Origin: Thermodesulfovibrionia bacterium
GTDB taxonomy: Bacteria > Nitrospirota > Thermodesulfovibrionia > UBA6902
DNA length: 58,066 nt
Reading direction: 5' to 3'
NCBI GenBank assembly: GCA_945786855.1
Contig: CALZGI010000254.1
Location: 1 to 58,066, forward strand
Shown: positions 17,201 through 24,275 of the stretch, piece after piece
Numbering within the stretch: the first letter of the stretch is position 1
Layout: every line of letters begins with the position of its first letter
Program-made: the position numbers and the translations under genes
Notes under the pieces: model-generated
Told to the model about the DNA's origin: nothing
What the model saw: the letters and a program-made list of their open reading frames with translations, nothing else
Databases searched by the model: none

Positions 17201-18210
17201 CCCACGATCTTCGGATAGACTCCCTGAATAGTACCTTGTGCAGTAACTTTCCCGGAAATGTTTTCCTTTACATCCAGTAGTTCCATCAATGTTTCGAGAA
17301 AAAAAGTGCCCTCTGTTTTCAAATCTACACGAAACTTTGGCAGTTTTGATTTCTTACGTGAAGAAAGCTTCACCGGCCCCTCAATTGACAGTACCCCGTT
17401 TCTTTGCCCCTTCAGGTTGAACAGGTCAGCAACAGTTTCCCCATTGATCTCAGTCTGCACCGTAAAATTTCCTTCTTTAATCCTGCCCTTTTTTGAAATT
17501 ACCATTTCGCCCTCAGTCGAGAATGATGATTTCGAAGAACGAATATTCAGCTCTGCGATTTCGATCCTGGTTCCGTCGACTTTCGCTTTTCCGTCAATAC
17601 TTCCCGCCAGTTCTGAATTATTGGGAAACTGAACCGCCCCATTTTTCACATGCACTGATATATTCGATGAGTTCCTTATTGTCCCCATGTCTGCATAAAG
17701 ACCTCTACCGGAAAATCCATATTTCCCGTCCCCGCTGCGGTACACTACACTACCGTCGGTCAGTTTTATGTTTTTGACGCTGACACTATATTCTCCTTCA
17801 TCGTCAAAAGAACCGGATTTCTTCAGCTGTTTCATTATCCTTTGCAGATCATTTTCACCTGCTACCAAATCAGGCTCTATCAGAGTCAGCTTCCGTACTC
17901 GTATCTCTTTGGACAGCAGTCCGAGCAAATCAATGTAAGCCCTTGACTTGGTGATCCAGAGAAGCTGTTCCCCGTTCTTGTCAAACACCTTGAATCCCTT
18001 TGCCTGGACATAGAATGGAAAAAGATTGATGACAGCCTTGTCAATAATAATTCTCTCCCTCGTCGCATTTTCAAGAACCGGTATAAGGATCCTTTTTATG
18101 TAATTCGATAAATAGGGTCCTCTGAGCAGGAAAAACAACAGGCCGATGGTTAAAAGGGCCGCTCCCAGTATGACCGCCATTTTTGCACTTTTGCTTTTTA
18201 TACCATCCAT
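14224..18210 (-). CDS. tamB: TamB/AsmA-like translocation and assembly module protein
   Basis: A 1328-residue protein with one N-terminal membrane anchor (about residues 10-30), a long periplasmic region of repeating beta-strands (AsmA/DUF748-like at the start, then a continuous beta-taco type region) and a C-terminal DUF490/TamB domain (about 1000-1328). That domain carries the family features NITVDNNIARTQVEIALNL, GTVYFRSNEFEIREGSSVDF and LLTVGQTGK. It ends YRFEFK. TamB proteins span the periplasm and are implicated in outer-membrane protein insertion or phospholipid transport. The neighbouring Omp85 gene begins two bases after its stop, so the pair is surely co-expressed. The start has only a weak ribosome site. 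Confidence 0.85.
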   Translation of the reverse strand: MDGIKSKSAKMAVILGAALLTIGLLFFLLRGPYLSNYIKRILIPVLENATRERIIIDKAVINLFPFYVQAKGFKVFDKNGEQLLWITKSRAYIDLLGLLSKEIRVRKLTLIEPDLVAGENDLQRIMKQLKKSGSFDDEGEYSVSVKNIKLTDGSVVYRSGDGKYGFSGRGLYADMGTIRNSSNISVHVKNGAVQFPNNSELAGSIDGKAKVDGTRIEIAELNIRSSKSSFSTEGEMVISKKGRIKEGNFTVQTEINGETVADLFNLKGQRNGVLSIEGPVKLSSRKKSKLPKFRVDLKTEGTFFLETLMELLDVKENISGKVTAQGTIQGVYPKIVGKGTGRLEHGMFDTLPIDDAEGAVKYKNKKFSLSGVTAHTFGGNMAGKAHIVIPEGDFGVAASISNINSPRFFQYIQWEPPFPEGKIDGVVELSHDERNGIDLSADLRYQNTVPGEGDVLERLISAKTDLMLRGDTLWLYDTVLSTSRSDLFIDGMIDLEEEALNLSLDLSTVDAEDLTSPYYTELQGPLSFAGVATGPAADPFIVGTAEAEAGSVEGMQFSSAHAEVEYRISFLSVNPMVIYQDDASYTLSGTIDFRESEELFTFRSPFYRVKAELMNVDISPYIKNAFREIPVSGLISGLASFEGDFDEFISTGDLVLNDSEIYGEKVDTISVDYILRPEEIEFRSLKAERDKTNLETTGTLYFNKDFNITAAVKNMRLSEFPNYNDCPVDVLFDLDISGNGSIDNPDLKFSANITESSLRGVQAGEGEITGTLKDRKLNASGSFIDGLITADAHAFFRGNIPWDVDAAFKEGRYDFLLEGYMKEVPEDFSLSLQGSVKLEGQGDAVSAKALFPSGSVSLYGYNFTNREAIDVQLADNVLTVNSLSMSGKNADWKTSGMVKLYESYDLRMDGNLDIAPLRALNDNIDSLRGRGQFGIDLDGQWENPEMNGEVNIIDATGTLSDFAYTIGPVAGTFYLKKDRIVFESVNSKFAGGSVVMSGAAYLDHLSLKRFFMSADIEEIKIKPVEGLNTSLAGELFYETSSKGSVLTGNIDILKARYTKRTEWKSWLLGLREIKEEENNYPEFLAGTKVNVHVRGGENITVDNNIARTQVEIALNLVGTLDKKGLLGRIEADEGTVYFRSNEFEIREGSSVDFVDTANITPFFHILADSYIGDYYVRLILDGTMDNFTLSLFSDPPLEETEILALLTVGQTGKDRQGIDSGIAAGEAAAMLTGGLQDTVEEEFKYVTGFERFEIEPHTTTEGAFVPKVTIGKRLFEDKLFVTYSSAIGTAEEDVIKLEYKVDRNISVVGSRNEIGSAGVDLKYRFEFK

Positions 18211-18476
18211 TATTGATTGAGCCTACTCAAGGGCCTCCCACCTTCAAATGAAAGAACTGAATCCTTCTCCTTACACAGGATGAATGAAGAAATGAATTGC
18301 AGGACATGGCTGTTACAGGGTCCGTTTCGCACATGATTGCAGGCAAAATATTTGAACTCCTCATACACATTACAGGCAATTTTCATAAGTTATAAGAAAA
18401 ACGCACTTTTCTCATAGTTTTTAAAGTCAAAAACATCAAATGGTATAATAACTGAACAAAAAGATAGGCGTCAATT

Positions 18477-18570
18477 AAGCTGTCAGCCATCAGCTACCAG
18501 CGGTCAGCTCAAAAATAGTTCTCAATTCTAACCATGCAATCAACAGCTGACTGCTGATGTCTGAAGGCTT
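18477..18570. repeat. imperfect palindromic TCAGC-rich repeat
   Basis: The left end (AAGCTGTCAGCCATCAGC) and the reverse complement of the right end (AAGCCTTCAGACATCAGC) agree at most positions. The 13-mer CAGCGGTCAGCTC at 18498-18510 recurs twice inside mqnD. It is a REP/MITE-like unit lying five bases before the tRNA gene. Confidence 0.7.
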
Positions 18571-18575
18571 TTATC

Positions 18576-18651
18576 GGGCGGTTAGCTCAGTTGGGAGAGC
18601 GCCACGTTCGCAACGTGGAAGTCGGGGGTTCGAATCCCCTACCGTCCACCA
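18576..18651 (+). tRNA. tRNA-Ala (anticodon CGC)
   Basis: A 76-base cloverleaf. The acceptor stem GGGCGGT pairs with ACCGTCC and includes the G3:U70 wobble pair that identifies alanine tRNAs. The D arm is TTAGCTCAGTTGGGAGAGC, and the anticodon stem CCACG/CGTGG encloses the loop TTCGCAA, giving anticodon CGC (codon GCG). The T arm is GGGGGTTCGAATCCCC, with a discriminator A and an encoded CCA. No intron. The gene stands alone, directly downstream of a palindromic repeat and with no integrase nearby. Confidence 0.97.
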
Positions 18652-18732
18652 TTACCCATTAAATGAGTTCCTTTACCTATACAATTATAACGTACTGATT
18701 TACTGTTGCTTCGAGCCCTGAATTTAATGCTG

Positions 18733-19068
18733 TCAGTTGGCAAGGTTCCTGTAAAAAACTACGTAGACCGGGGGAGGAAATATAATTTCCATTCCAATTT
18801 TCCTCTTTAATCCATGGGGTGCTATTTTATAAGACCATGCTACTTTGCAGTGCAATTTTATGTCATCCCCGCCAGGAGTCTGAAATGCTATTTTGTACTC
18901 GCTCCCTGGATGAAAGCGGGTTGTTGTACTCAACAGGTTTTTTGACTCTGTTTCCAGGCAGATCCCATCTTCGGCAATATTTTCGATAACCCCGTCACAA
19001 CTGTCCTTTTCCGTCAGGATTCGTGCATCGATCTGAACATTTTTTCGCTCTGACCGCCTTCGTTCCAT
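18733..19068 (-). CDS. PilZ-domain protein (c-di-GMP receptor)
   Basis: A 111-residue single-domain PilZ protein. The N-terminal arginine motif (RRRSERK, residues 3-9) and ENIAEDGICLET (the [DN]-x-[SA]-x-x-G element) are the two parts that clasp cyclic di-GMP. The rest follows the PilZ beta-barrel pattern, including IKLHCKVAWSYK and KIGMEIIF. It probably binds c-di-GMP and changes the activity of a partner protein. No partner is evident beside it: it lies between the tRNA and the shikimate kinase gene, transcribed away from the latter. It links with the GGDEF/EAL protein and the PilZ-activator elsewhere in the window. Confidence 0.85.
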   Translation of the reverse strand: MERRRSERKNVQIDARILTEKDSCDGVIENIAEDGICLETESKNLLSTTTRFHPGSEYKIAFQTPGGDDIKLHCKVAWSYKIAPHGLKRKIGMEIIFPPPVYVVFYRNLAN

Positions 19069-19206
19069 TTCTGAATAGTATCATTATTGTTCTATTTTTT
19101 AAAGGTATTCAGATCACAAACACTGCATCTGTCATGTTCACTCATGCAAATAAACAGCCGCTTCAGGAGATCATTTTCAGATCCCGGCAGGGAGGGGATG
19201 AGAATC

Positions 19207-19764
19207 ATGAAACATTATTCACTCCATGGTATATACTCTGGATATCAGGAACTGATCGTGGAAATGAAGTCAAACATCACCCTTATAGGAATGCCTGGAG
19301 CGGGGAAGAGCACTGTAGGCATCATCCTTGCCAAATATCTTTCATTCGGCTTTCTTGATACGGATATCCTGATTCAGATGAGCCGGCAAAAATCGCTTCA
19401 GCAAATTATCAGTGAAAGTGACCACCTCAATTTGAGAAAAATTGAGGAAGAAGAAATCCTGAAAGTAGATGTAGCAAGCCATGTAATAGCAACAGGCGGC
19501 AGTGCTGTCTACAGTAACCCGGCCATGTTACATTTACAGGGAATATCACAAGTCGTATTCCTGAATGTATCCTTCGAAAACATTAAGAAACGAATTCATG
19601 ATTTTGATACAAGAGGAATTGCAAAGGCAGATACACAGACATTTGAGGATCTCTTTCATGAACGACAGGCCCTGTACCGGGAGTATGCAGATGTGACTGT
19701 TGACTGCAATGAGCTTAATCAGGAAGAAGTCGCCAGGAGAATAACATCAAAAGTCGGCATTTGA
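19207..19764 (+). CDS. aroK: shikimate kinase
   Basis: A P-loop kinase of 185 residues from ATG 19207, which is chosen because GGAGGGG lies about ten bases upstream. ATG 19264, giving 166 residues starting MKSNITLIG, is closer to the usual family length. The Walker A motif GMPGAGKST, the DTD motif after it (FLDTDILIQ), the ATGGSAVYS glycine loop and a late arginine region match shikimate kinases. It phosphorylates shikimate on the way to chorismate. It stands alone here; the other shikimate-linked gene in the window is the DAHP synthase/chorismate mutase at 37.5 kb. The lid region (DFDTRGIAKADTQTF) is less like the classical RPLL lid, so a related small-molecule kinase is possible. Confidence 0.75.
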   Translation: MKHYSLHGIYSGYQELIVEMKSNITLIGMPGAGKSTVGIILAKYLSFGFLDTDILIQMSRQKSLQQIISESDHLNLRKIEEEEILKVDVASHVIATGGSAVYSNPAMLHLQGISQVVFLNVSFENIKKRIHDFDTRGIAKADTQTFEDLFHERQALYREYADVTVDCNELNQEEVARRITSKVGI

Positions 19765-19817
19765 GGCGAAAAGGTTTACTATAAAAAATGAACATCTTTC
19801 AAAACAACTTAGCGCTT

Positions 19818-19834
19818 ATGGGGCAGAGCCCCAT
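19818..19834. terminator. GC hairpin between convergent genes
   Basis: ATGGGGC-AGA-GCCCCAT makes a seven-pair stem with a three-base loop between aroK and the convergent FGE-like gene, so it could end transcripts from both sides. It also matches the end sequence of the larger repeat at 29462-29953. Confidence 0.5.
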
Positions 19835-19888
19835 ATAAATAAATGGGCCGTGCCTTCAAATACTATTGTTTACTTCTGAACTTTCGCA

Positions 19889-20818
19889 CTACTGCATTTT
19901 TTTTGCACGAAAGAGGTTCCCCGGATGGGCCAACCGGAATCCTATCCATGCCCCCCGGGCACCGGGTACGTTCCATCGGCGGGTAGTCGTCCATACAAGT
20001 TCGGGCAGCGGATTCCAGGATCCCCCGCGCATCACTTTCGCTTTTCCCTCTTCCGGACCTGCGGGATTGTATTTCGGACTGACGCGATAATATTCACTGT
20101 CCGCCCAGTCAGACACCCATTCATAGACATTTCCCGACATGTCATAGAGACCTTCTTCATTTGCTCTGAAACTCCCGACAGGGGAAGTAAACACATAACC
20201 GTCATCATATTCCTGTCCCGATATTTCTCCGAGCAGTTCCTTCCTGGCCGTCTTATCGGCAATATTATCAGAAGGCTCTCCTTTTCCCCAGCTGAATTGA
20301 AAATCCTTCCCTCTGCTCCTGGCTGCATACTCCCACTCGGCTTCCGTCGGAAGGCGGTAGTCTTTTCCACTCTTTTCATTCAACCATCTGATATACTGCC
20401 CCGCGTCGTTCCAGCTCACACAGACAACGGGGTCATTGCGGGTCTGCAAAAAACCTGCGTTGCGCCAGTTAAACTCCATTTTCTTACTCTCCCCATTCCC
20501 TTCCCAACTGTGGCATCCATCCTGCTGTTCTGCTTCTGTCATGTAACCGGTCCGTTCAACAAACTGTTTGAACTCCCTCACCGTCACTTCGTGTTTTCCA
20601 AGGTAGTAATCGTCAAGACACACCTCATGAACAGGTTTCTCCCGCGGGAATTCTTCGGTGAAGACATTGCCCATATGAAAGCAGCCGCCCTTCACAAAGA
20701 CCATGTCCTGCGCAATTTCCTGAATCCTGCTGTCCTGCTCCAGAGCAGACGACGCTGTCTTTCCCGACGACACATGACAGACCAGGAAGAAGAGTATCAA
20801 CAACTGAAATGTCCTCAT
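19889..20818 (-). CDS. exported formylglycine-generating enzyme (SUMF1) family protein
   Basis: A 309-residue protein with a signal peptide (about 1-20) and a complete FGE-sulfatase domain. It shows DMVFVKGGCFHMGN, REKPVHEVCLDDYYLGKHEVTVREFKQFVERTGY, PVVCVSWNDAGQYIRWLNEKSGKDYRLPTEAEWEYAAR (quoted here as separate family blocks) and GLYDMSGNVYEWVSDW...VMRGGSW. True FGE enzymes oxidise a sulfatase cysteine using a Cys pair near the C-terminus; that pair is not evident here and no sulfatase gene is nearby. It is therefore more likely a C-type-lectin-like FGE-family protein of unknown role in the periplasm. It may be co-transcribed with the lipoprotein and TPR genes upstream. Confidence 0.85.
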   Translation of the reverse strand: MRTFQLLILFFLVCHVSSGKTASSALEQDSRIQEIAQDMVFVKGGCFHMGNVFTEEFPREKPVHEVCLDDYYLGKHEVTVREFKQFVERTGYMTEAEQQDGCHSWEGNGESKKMEFNWRNAGFLQTRNDPVVCVSWNDAGQYIRWLNEKSGKDYRLPTEAEWEYAARSRGKDFQFSWGKGEPSDNIADKTARKELLGEISGQEYDDGYVFTSPVGSFRANEEGLYDMSGNVYEWVSDWADSEYYRVSPKYNPAGPEEGKAKVMRGGSWNPLPELVWTTTRRWNVPGARGAWIGFRLAHPGNLFRAKKMQ

Positions 20819-21062
20819 TTACTTATTACCTCCATCAATGGTTGTTCCCGAACCTATTCCCTTTATAACCCCTGTTACTATTCATGCAGTGAAGCAGGTA
20901 TGTCGAAAATACGAATTGTGAGCGGCGCTTGCAGAACATTATTTAGAAACACTCTGGATGGTAATTATGGAGAAAGACACTTCATCATAAATGTATTTCG
21001 CCGCATTCAATACGTTTTTGAGATATGCCTGCTTTGCTGCTGACATTTATGAATAATGCGGC

Positions 21063-21596
21063 TTAATAGACCCATCCGGCATGTCTCCATGTGTCCAGAC
21101 CCTGCCGGTTGAAGTATGCAAAATTCTCTGTCTTCCATAGTTGTTTATCCTTGCCGATCCATTCAACGGGCAGTTTCATATTGTTTCCTGGCTTTCCTGC
21201 TCCATAGGCAGTTACCTTTACCATTAACCCAACCTCTTCAGACTCCCCGCGAAAAAGGACTGGGCTGCTGACTATGATTGCATCAATGTAGGGAGTATAT
21301 TTATCAAAATCCTTTTTGTGAAAATGCGCTTTTATGAATGCCAGTCCTTCCTGTATAAATTCCCGTGCTCCGGACACCTCGAGTTCATCTTCACTGACCC
21401 CGGAATGTTTCATACTCATTAAAGAAACGCCTGAGATATCGGAAGGGTATGAAAACCCGTGTGACTCAACATACTCCCTTGCCGAATCATTGCCTGAACA
21501 GGAAGAACTCAGCATCACTGCGACTATGGAAACAGCATAGAGGGCCATGAATGATAAAGAAGTGAGTCGGCGAAAGATAAAAATCATATTTCTCAT
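21063..21596 (-). CDS. hypothetical lipoprotein
   Basis: A 177-residue protein with a long hydrophobic leader and a lipobox-like SSSC (Cys33) followed by SGND, so probably a lipoprotein. The rest has no motif I recognise. It includes YIDAIIVSSPVLFRGESEEVGLMVKVTAYGAGKPGNN, which looks like beta-strands of a small domain and is split here only for description. It lies 45 bases downstream of the TPR/exported gene on the same strand and upstream of the FGE-like gene, suggesting one envelope-related transcription unit. Function unknown. Confidence 0.65.
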   Translation of the reverse strand: MRNMIFIFRRLTSLSFMALYAVSIVAVMLSSSCSGNDSAREYVESHGFSYPSDISGVSLMSMKHSGVSEDELEVSGAREFIQEGLAFIKAHFHKKDFDKYTPYIDAIIVSSPVLFRGESEEVGLMVKVTAYGAGKPGNNMKLPVEWIGKDKQLWKTENFAYFNRQGLDTWRHAGWVY

Positions 21597-21640
21597 TTGG
21601 AATTTATATCATGGAGAGCCCGTTAAAAACAAGGAGCAGA

Positions 21641-22747
21641 CTACTGTTTTAATCTGTCAAGGCCTTCCATTGCAGGCTGGAAATATTCCGAATCAGCCTT
21701 AAGATAATCAATGGCTCTCCCGTAATTCTCCGCCGCCTTTGATTTCTGTCCCTTTGCCTCATGTGCACGGGCAAGCAGGTAATGGTTTTCCCCTGATTTC
21801 ATCCTGTGCAGGCCGGAATTATAGGGAAACCGTTTCAGTGCATTTGCCCTCACCATAATGGCACCTTCCAGGTTGCCCTGTTTCTCGTAGACCGCTGCCA
21901 CCGTATCGAAGGGGTCAATGTTGATTGATAAAAGGTAACGCATGTCTTCCTGTCGGGCTCCCTCTGCCAGTTCTATTATCCTTCGCCCCTCTTCCAGTAT
22001 CTCCCCCTGATACACATCTTTGTTCATCAGGTAAAGATCAAGAAGCAGTGCACGGACGGGGATAGATTCGGGCGCCATGGAAATATGGTTTTTCATTTTC
22101 ATAATCGCCGCACTATAAGAGGTAAGACCGGCCATGTACTTTCTCACATCCGCTTCGGCCTCGTTTAATACATTTTCTTTCCTGAGCCAGACCGAAATGC
22201 TTTTTGCCAGCTCCGATAACCGGACAGGGATTTCTCCATCATTCTCTCCCGAGAGGTTAAATGACTTCTCCGGTTCCGCCTCACCCTTCTCCTTAAGGAA
22301 GGCATCGATCCTCCATGAATCGCCGAAATACAGAAGGTCTCCATATATATAAAACCGGGCATTCACGGCGCTATTTATTTTCTCAAAGAGCAGAGGCTCA
22401 ATGTTCCAGAGAATACCTCCCCTTTTTCTGTTGCCATCCTTTTCCGTCCACAGGTGCACCGGTTCAATTTCATAGAGCTTTTCTCTGACAACTTCTACGG
22501 GTACAATCTGAAGAAATTCAAAACGGGAAAACTCTGATTGCAGCAACGCTGGAATGCTCATGTCAAGAGAACTTTTTTGTACATCATTGAAAGGATAGAT
22601 CGCCAGGCTGATTTTTGCCGGACCTGACTCTGCATTCGACATTGCTGAGGGACTTCCCAGGATGCAGAGAATGAATAACAGACCCGTGCAGGCCTTGATT
22701 TCGTTCATTGCCCTATTAATTCTGTCTTTTCGGGGCGGCAGCGTCAT
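21641..22747 (-). CDS. exported protein with TolB/FlgO-like N-domain and TPR repeats
   Basis: A 368-residue protein with a cleavable or anchoring N-terminal signal (hydrophobic about 20-40). The first half reads like the small FlgO/CsgG-like fold used by envelope proteins (KISLAIYPFNDVQKSS...LLQSEFSRFEFLQIVPVEVVREKL). The second half has helix-turn-helix units with TPR spacing (for example GAIMVRANALKRFPYNSGLHR and AKAAENYGRAIDYLKAD). It probably assembles protein complexes in the periplasm. The ATG overlaps the TGA of the upstream small ORF by four bases (ATGA), so the two are coupled. An internal start at 22708 (MNEIKACTGLL) would also keep the signal. Confidence 0.65.
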   Translation of the reverse strand: MTLPPRKDRINRAMNEIKACTGLLFILCILGSPSAMSNAESGPAKISLAIYPFNDVQKSSLDMSIPALLQSEFSRFEFLQIVPVEVVREKLYEIEPVHLWTEKDGNRKRGGILWNIEPLLFEKINSAVNARFYIYGDLLYFGDSWRIDAFLKEKGEAEPEKSFNLSGENDGEIPVRLSELAKSISVWLRKENVLNEAEADVRKYMAGLTSYSAAIMKMKNHISMAPESIPVRALLLDLYLMNKDVYQGEILEEGRRIIELAEGARQEDMRYLLSINIDPFDTVAAVYEKQGNLEGAIMVRANALKRFPYNSGLHRMKSGENHYLLARAHEAKGQKSKAAENYGRAIDYLKADSEYFQPAMEGLDRLKQ

Positions 22748-22935
22748 CTATTTATTATACAAAAATTCCCGTTCGCCTTCTTTTCCAACCATTTCAGGGC
22801 CCTGTCCTTCTCTTTCATTCCCGGCCGATTGAGATCCTGTTCACTCTTCTCACTGATCAATAACTGCATTTTTCGGGCGAACAGGTAAAGACTCTGCTGA
22901 GGTGCAGTTCCCCGTATAAAGCAACCCTTCACCAT
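22744..22935 (-). CDS. small ORF, possibly frameshifted zinc-finger gene
   Basis: A 63-codon ORF (first ATG 22935) ending in an ATGA overlap with the next gene. It encodes a charged, helical protein ending ALKWLEKKANGNFCIINR. The N-terminal part is doubtful: the overlapping frame reads SCQTCPDCHGEGLL from about 22960, a DnaJ-type CxxC-PDC-HGEG zinc-knuckle motif, but stops after about 38 codons. One base change in phase near 22885 would join that motif to the helical C-terminus seen here. A sigma-54-like element lies upstream at 22990-23004. This may be a gene broken by a natural frameshift, a sequencing error, or two chance frames. Confidence 0.35.
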   Translation of the reverse strand: MVKGCFIRGTAPQQSLYLFARKMQLLISEKSEQDLNRPGMKEKDRALKWLEKKANGNFCIINR

Positions 22936-22989
22936 GACAATCAGGGCAGGTCTGACAGGACAAACCTCATTGTTTTTTAATGATTATTT

Positions 22990-23004
22990 GCATGAAGGTT
23001 GCCT
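22990..23004 (-). promoter_or_regulatory. possible sigma-54 promoter (weaker match)
   Basis: Minus strand AGGCAACCTTCATGCA: GG and GC are exactly 12 bases apart, but the outer bases differ from TGGCA/TTGC. It faces the small zinc-finger-like ORF. Confidence 0.35.
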
Positions 23005-23077
23005 AATTGAAGCTGACATTCTATAATAATCCGTCTTAATCGCTGTCTATGTTAATAATCAGAAATGTGGAGACATA

Positions 23078-23818
23078 ATGAGGCTTGAAGGGAAAAATGC
23101 TTTAATAACCGGTGCGGCCCAGGGAATTGGAAAGTCCATTGCACTCGGAATGGCGCAGGAAGGCGCCAATATAGCAATAGCCGACGTGAATATGGAAAGT
23201 GCGCAGGAGACATCCCTGGAGATTGCTTCAAAGGGTGTGAAGAGCACAGCAATGAAACTCGACGTATCAAATCATGAAGATGTTGCACACGTTATGAAAG
23301 CATTCACCGAAGAGTTCGGCTCACTCGACATCCTCGTAAATAATGCAGGCATCACGCGAGACGGACTGCTCATGCGGATGAAGGAAGAGGACTGGGACGC
23401 TGTTCTGAATATTAACCTGAAGGGTTCTTTCTTATGCTGTAAAGAGGCAATCAGGATAATGGCAAAACAGCGGTACGGAAAAATTATCAGTATTTCATCT
23501 GTGGTTGCATTTATGGGAAATGCGGGGCAGGCAAACTACAGTTCTTCAAAAGCCGGCCTTATCGGGCTGACCAAGACTATCGCCAAAGAATACGCAAGCC
23601 GGGGAATACGGGCAAATGCAGTGGCCCCGGGATTTATCCAGACGGCAATGACAGATAATCTCAGTGACGAGGTCAAAGATGAAATGAAGAAAAACATCCC
23701 CCTCGGGGTTTTCGGCACGCCGGAGGATGTGTCCAGTGCCGTAATTTTTCTCGCCTCAAAGGAGGCAGATTACATAACAGGCCAGGTTATTCATGTAAAC
23801 GGCGGCATGTATATGTAA
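23078..23818 (+). CDS. fabG: 3-oxoacyl-[acyl-carrier-protein] reductase
   Basis: A 246-residue short-chain dehydrogenase of FabG type. It has the NADPH-binding TGAAQGIGKS motif, NNAG at 88-91 and the catalytic triad Ser141, Tyr154, Lys158 in ISSVVAF...GQANYSSSKAG, matching E. coli FabG (138/151/155). It reduces 3-oxoacyl-ACP in each cycle of fatty acid elongation. A GTGGAG ribosome site lies before the ATG. It is the first gene of a fabG-acpP-fabF-rnc-purM-purN series, the common order in many bacteria except that plsX, fabH and fabD are not beside it. Confidence 0.93.
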   Translation: MRLEGKNALITGAAQGIGKSIALGMAQEGANIAIADVNMESAQETSLEIASKGVKSTAMKLDVSNHEDVAHVMKAFTEEFGSLDILVNNAGITRDGLLMRMKEEDWDAVLNINLKGSFLCCKEAIRIMAKQRYGKIISISSVVAFMGNAGQANYSSSKAGLIGLTKTIAKEYASRGIRANAVAPGFIQTAMTDNLSDEVKDEMKKNIPLGVFGTPEDVSSAVIFLASKEADYITGQVIHVNGGMYM

Positions 23819-23908
23819 TATATGAAAATTGTCCTGCAAAAATGTATAATTGATTTCCTGCAGTAAGAAATAAATATTAAGGAATAGAATAAAAAACGGA
23901 GGTGCTCA

Positions 23909-24142
23909 ATGTCAGTTGAAGCAAAAGTAAAAGATATAATAGCAAAACAGCTCGGTGTTGATATGGAAAAGGTAACACTCGAAGCATCATTTATAGAAGA
24001 TCTGGGAGCCGATTCACTTGATACGGTAGAACTTGTTATGGCCTTTGAAGAGTCATTCAATATCGAAATACCTGATGAAGACGCAGAAAAGATTTTAAAA
24101 GTGCAGGACGCTACTCAATATATAGAAAACAAGTCCAGTTAA
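23909..24142 (+). CDS. acpP: acyl carrier protein
   Basis: A 77-residue acidic four-helix protein. The [12 protein letters not shown] motif contains Ser36, which carries the 4'-phosphopantetheine arm. It shuttles growing acyl chains between fatty acid synthase enzymes. A strong GGAGG site lies upstream. It is located between fabG and fabF, the usual order. The C-terminus ([13 protein letters not shown]) is typical of bacterial ACP. Confidence 0.97.
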   Translation: MSVEAKVKDIIAKQLGVDMEKVTLEASFIEDLGADSLDTVELVMAFEESFNIEIPDEDAEKILKVQDATQYIENKSS

Positions 24143-24275
24143 ATAGTAAATTTGTATCTTTGGAAAGCCCGCAGGAAGGAAGTCCGCGATTGAGAGAACG
24201 TTTATCCGCCCCTTAATGACGGATCATTTTGGCCTGCTGCCGGGTTCACACATCAGATACTATTAAAGACAGGGT

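Noticed and set aside
18576-18651. tRNA-Ala as an attachment site of an integrated element
   Set aside because: No integrase, no repeated tRNA end and no boundary of foreign genes was found.
19925-21043. Long plus-strand ORF opposite the FGE-like gene
   Set aside because: Shadow frame of a real, motif-rich gene on the minus strand.
20938-21045. 35-codon minus-strand ORF (MSAAKQAYLKNVLNAAKYIYDEV)
   Set aside because: Looks protein-like but has no ribosome site or family support.
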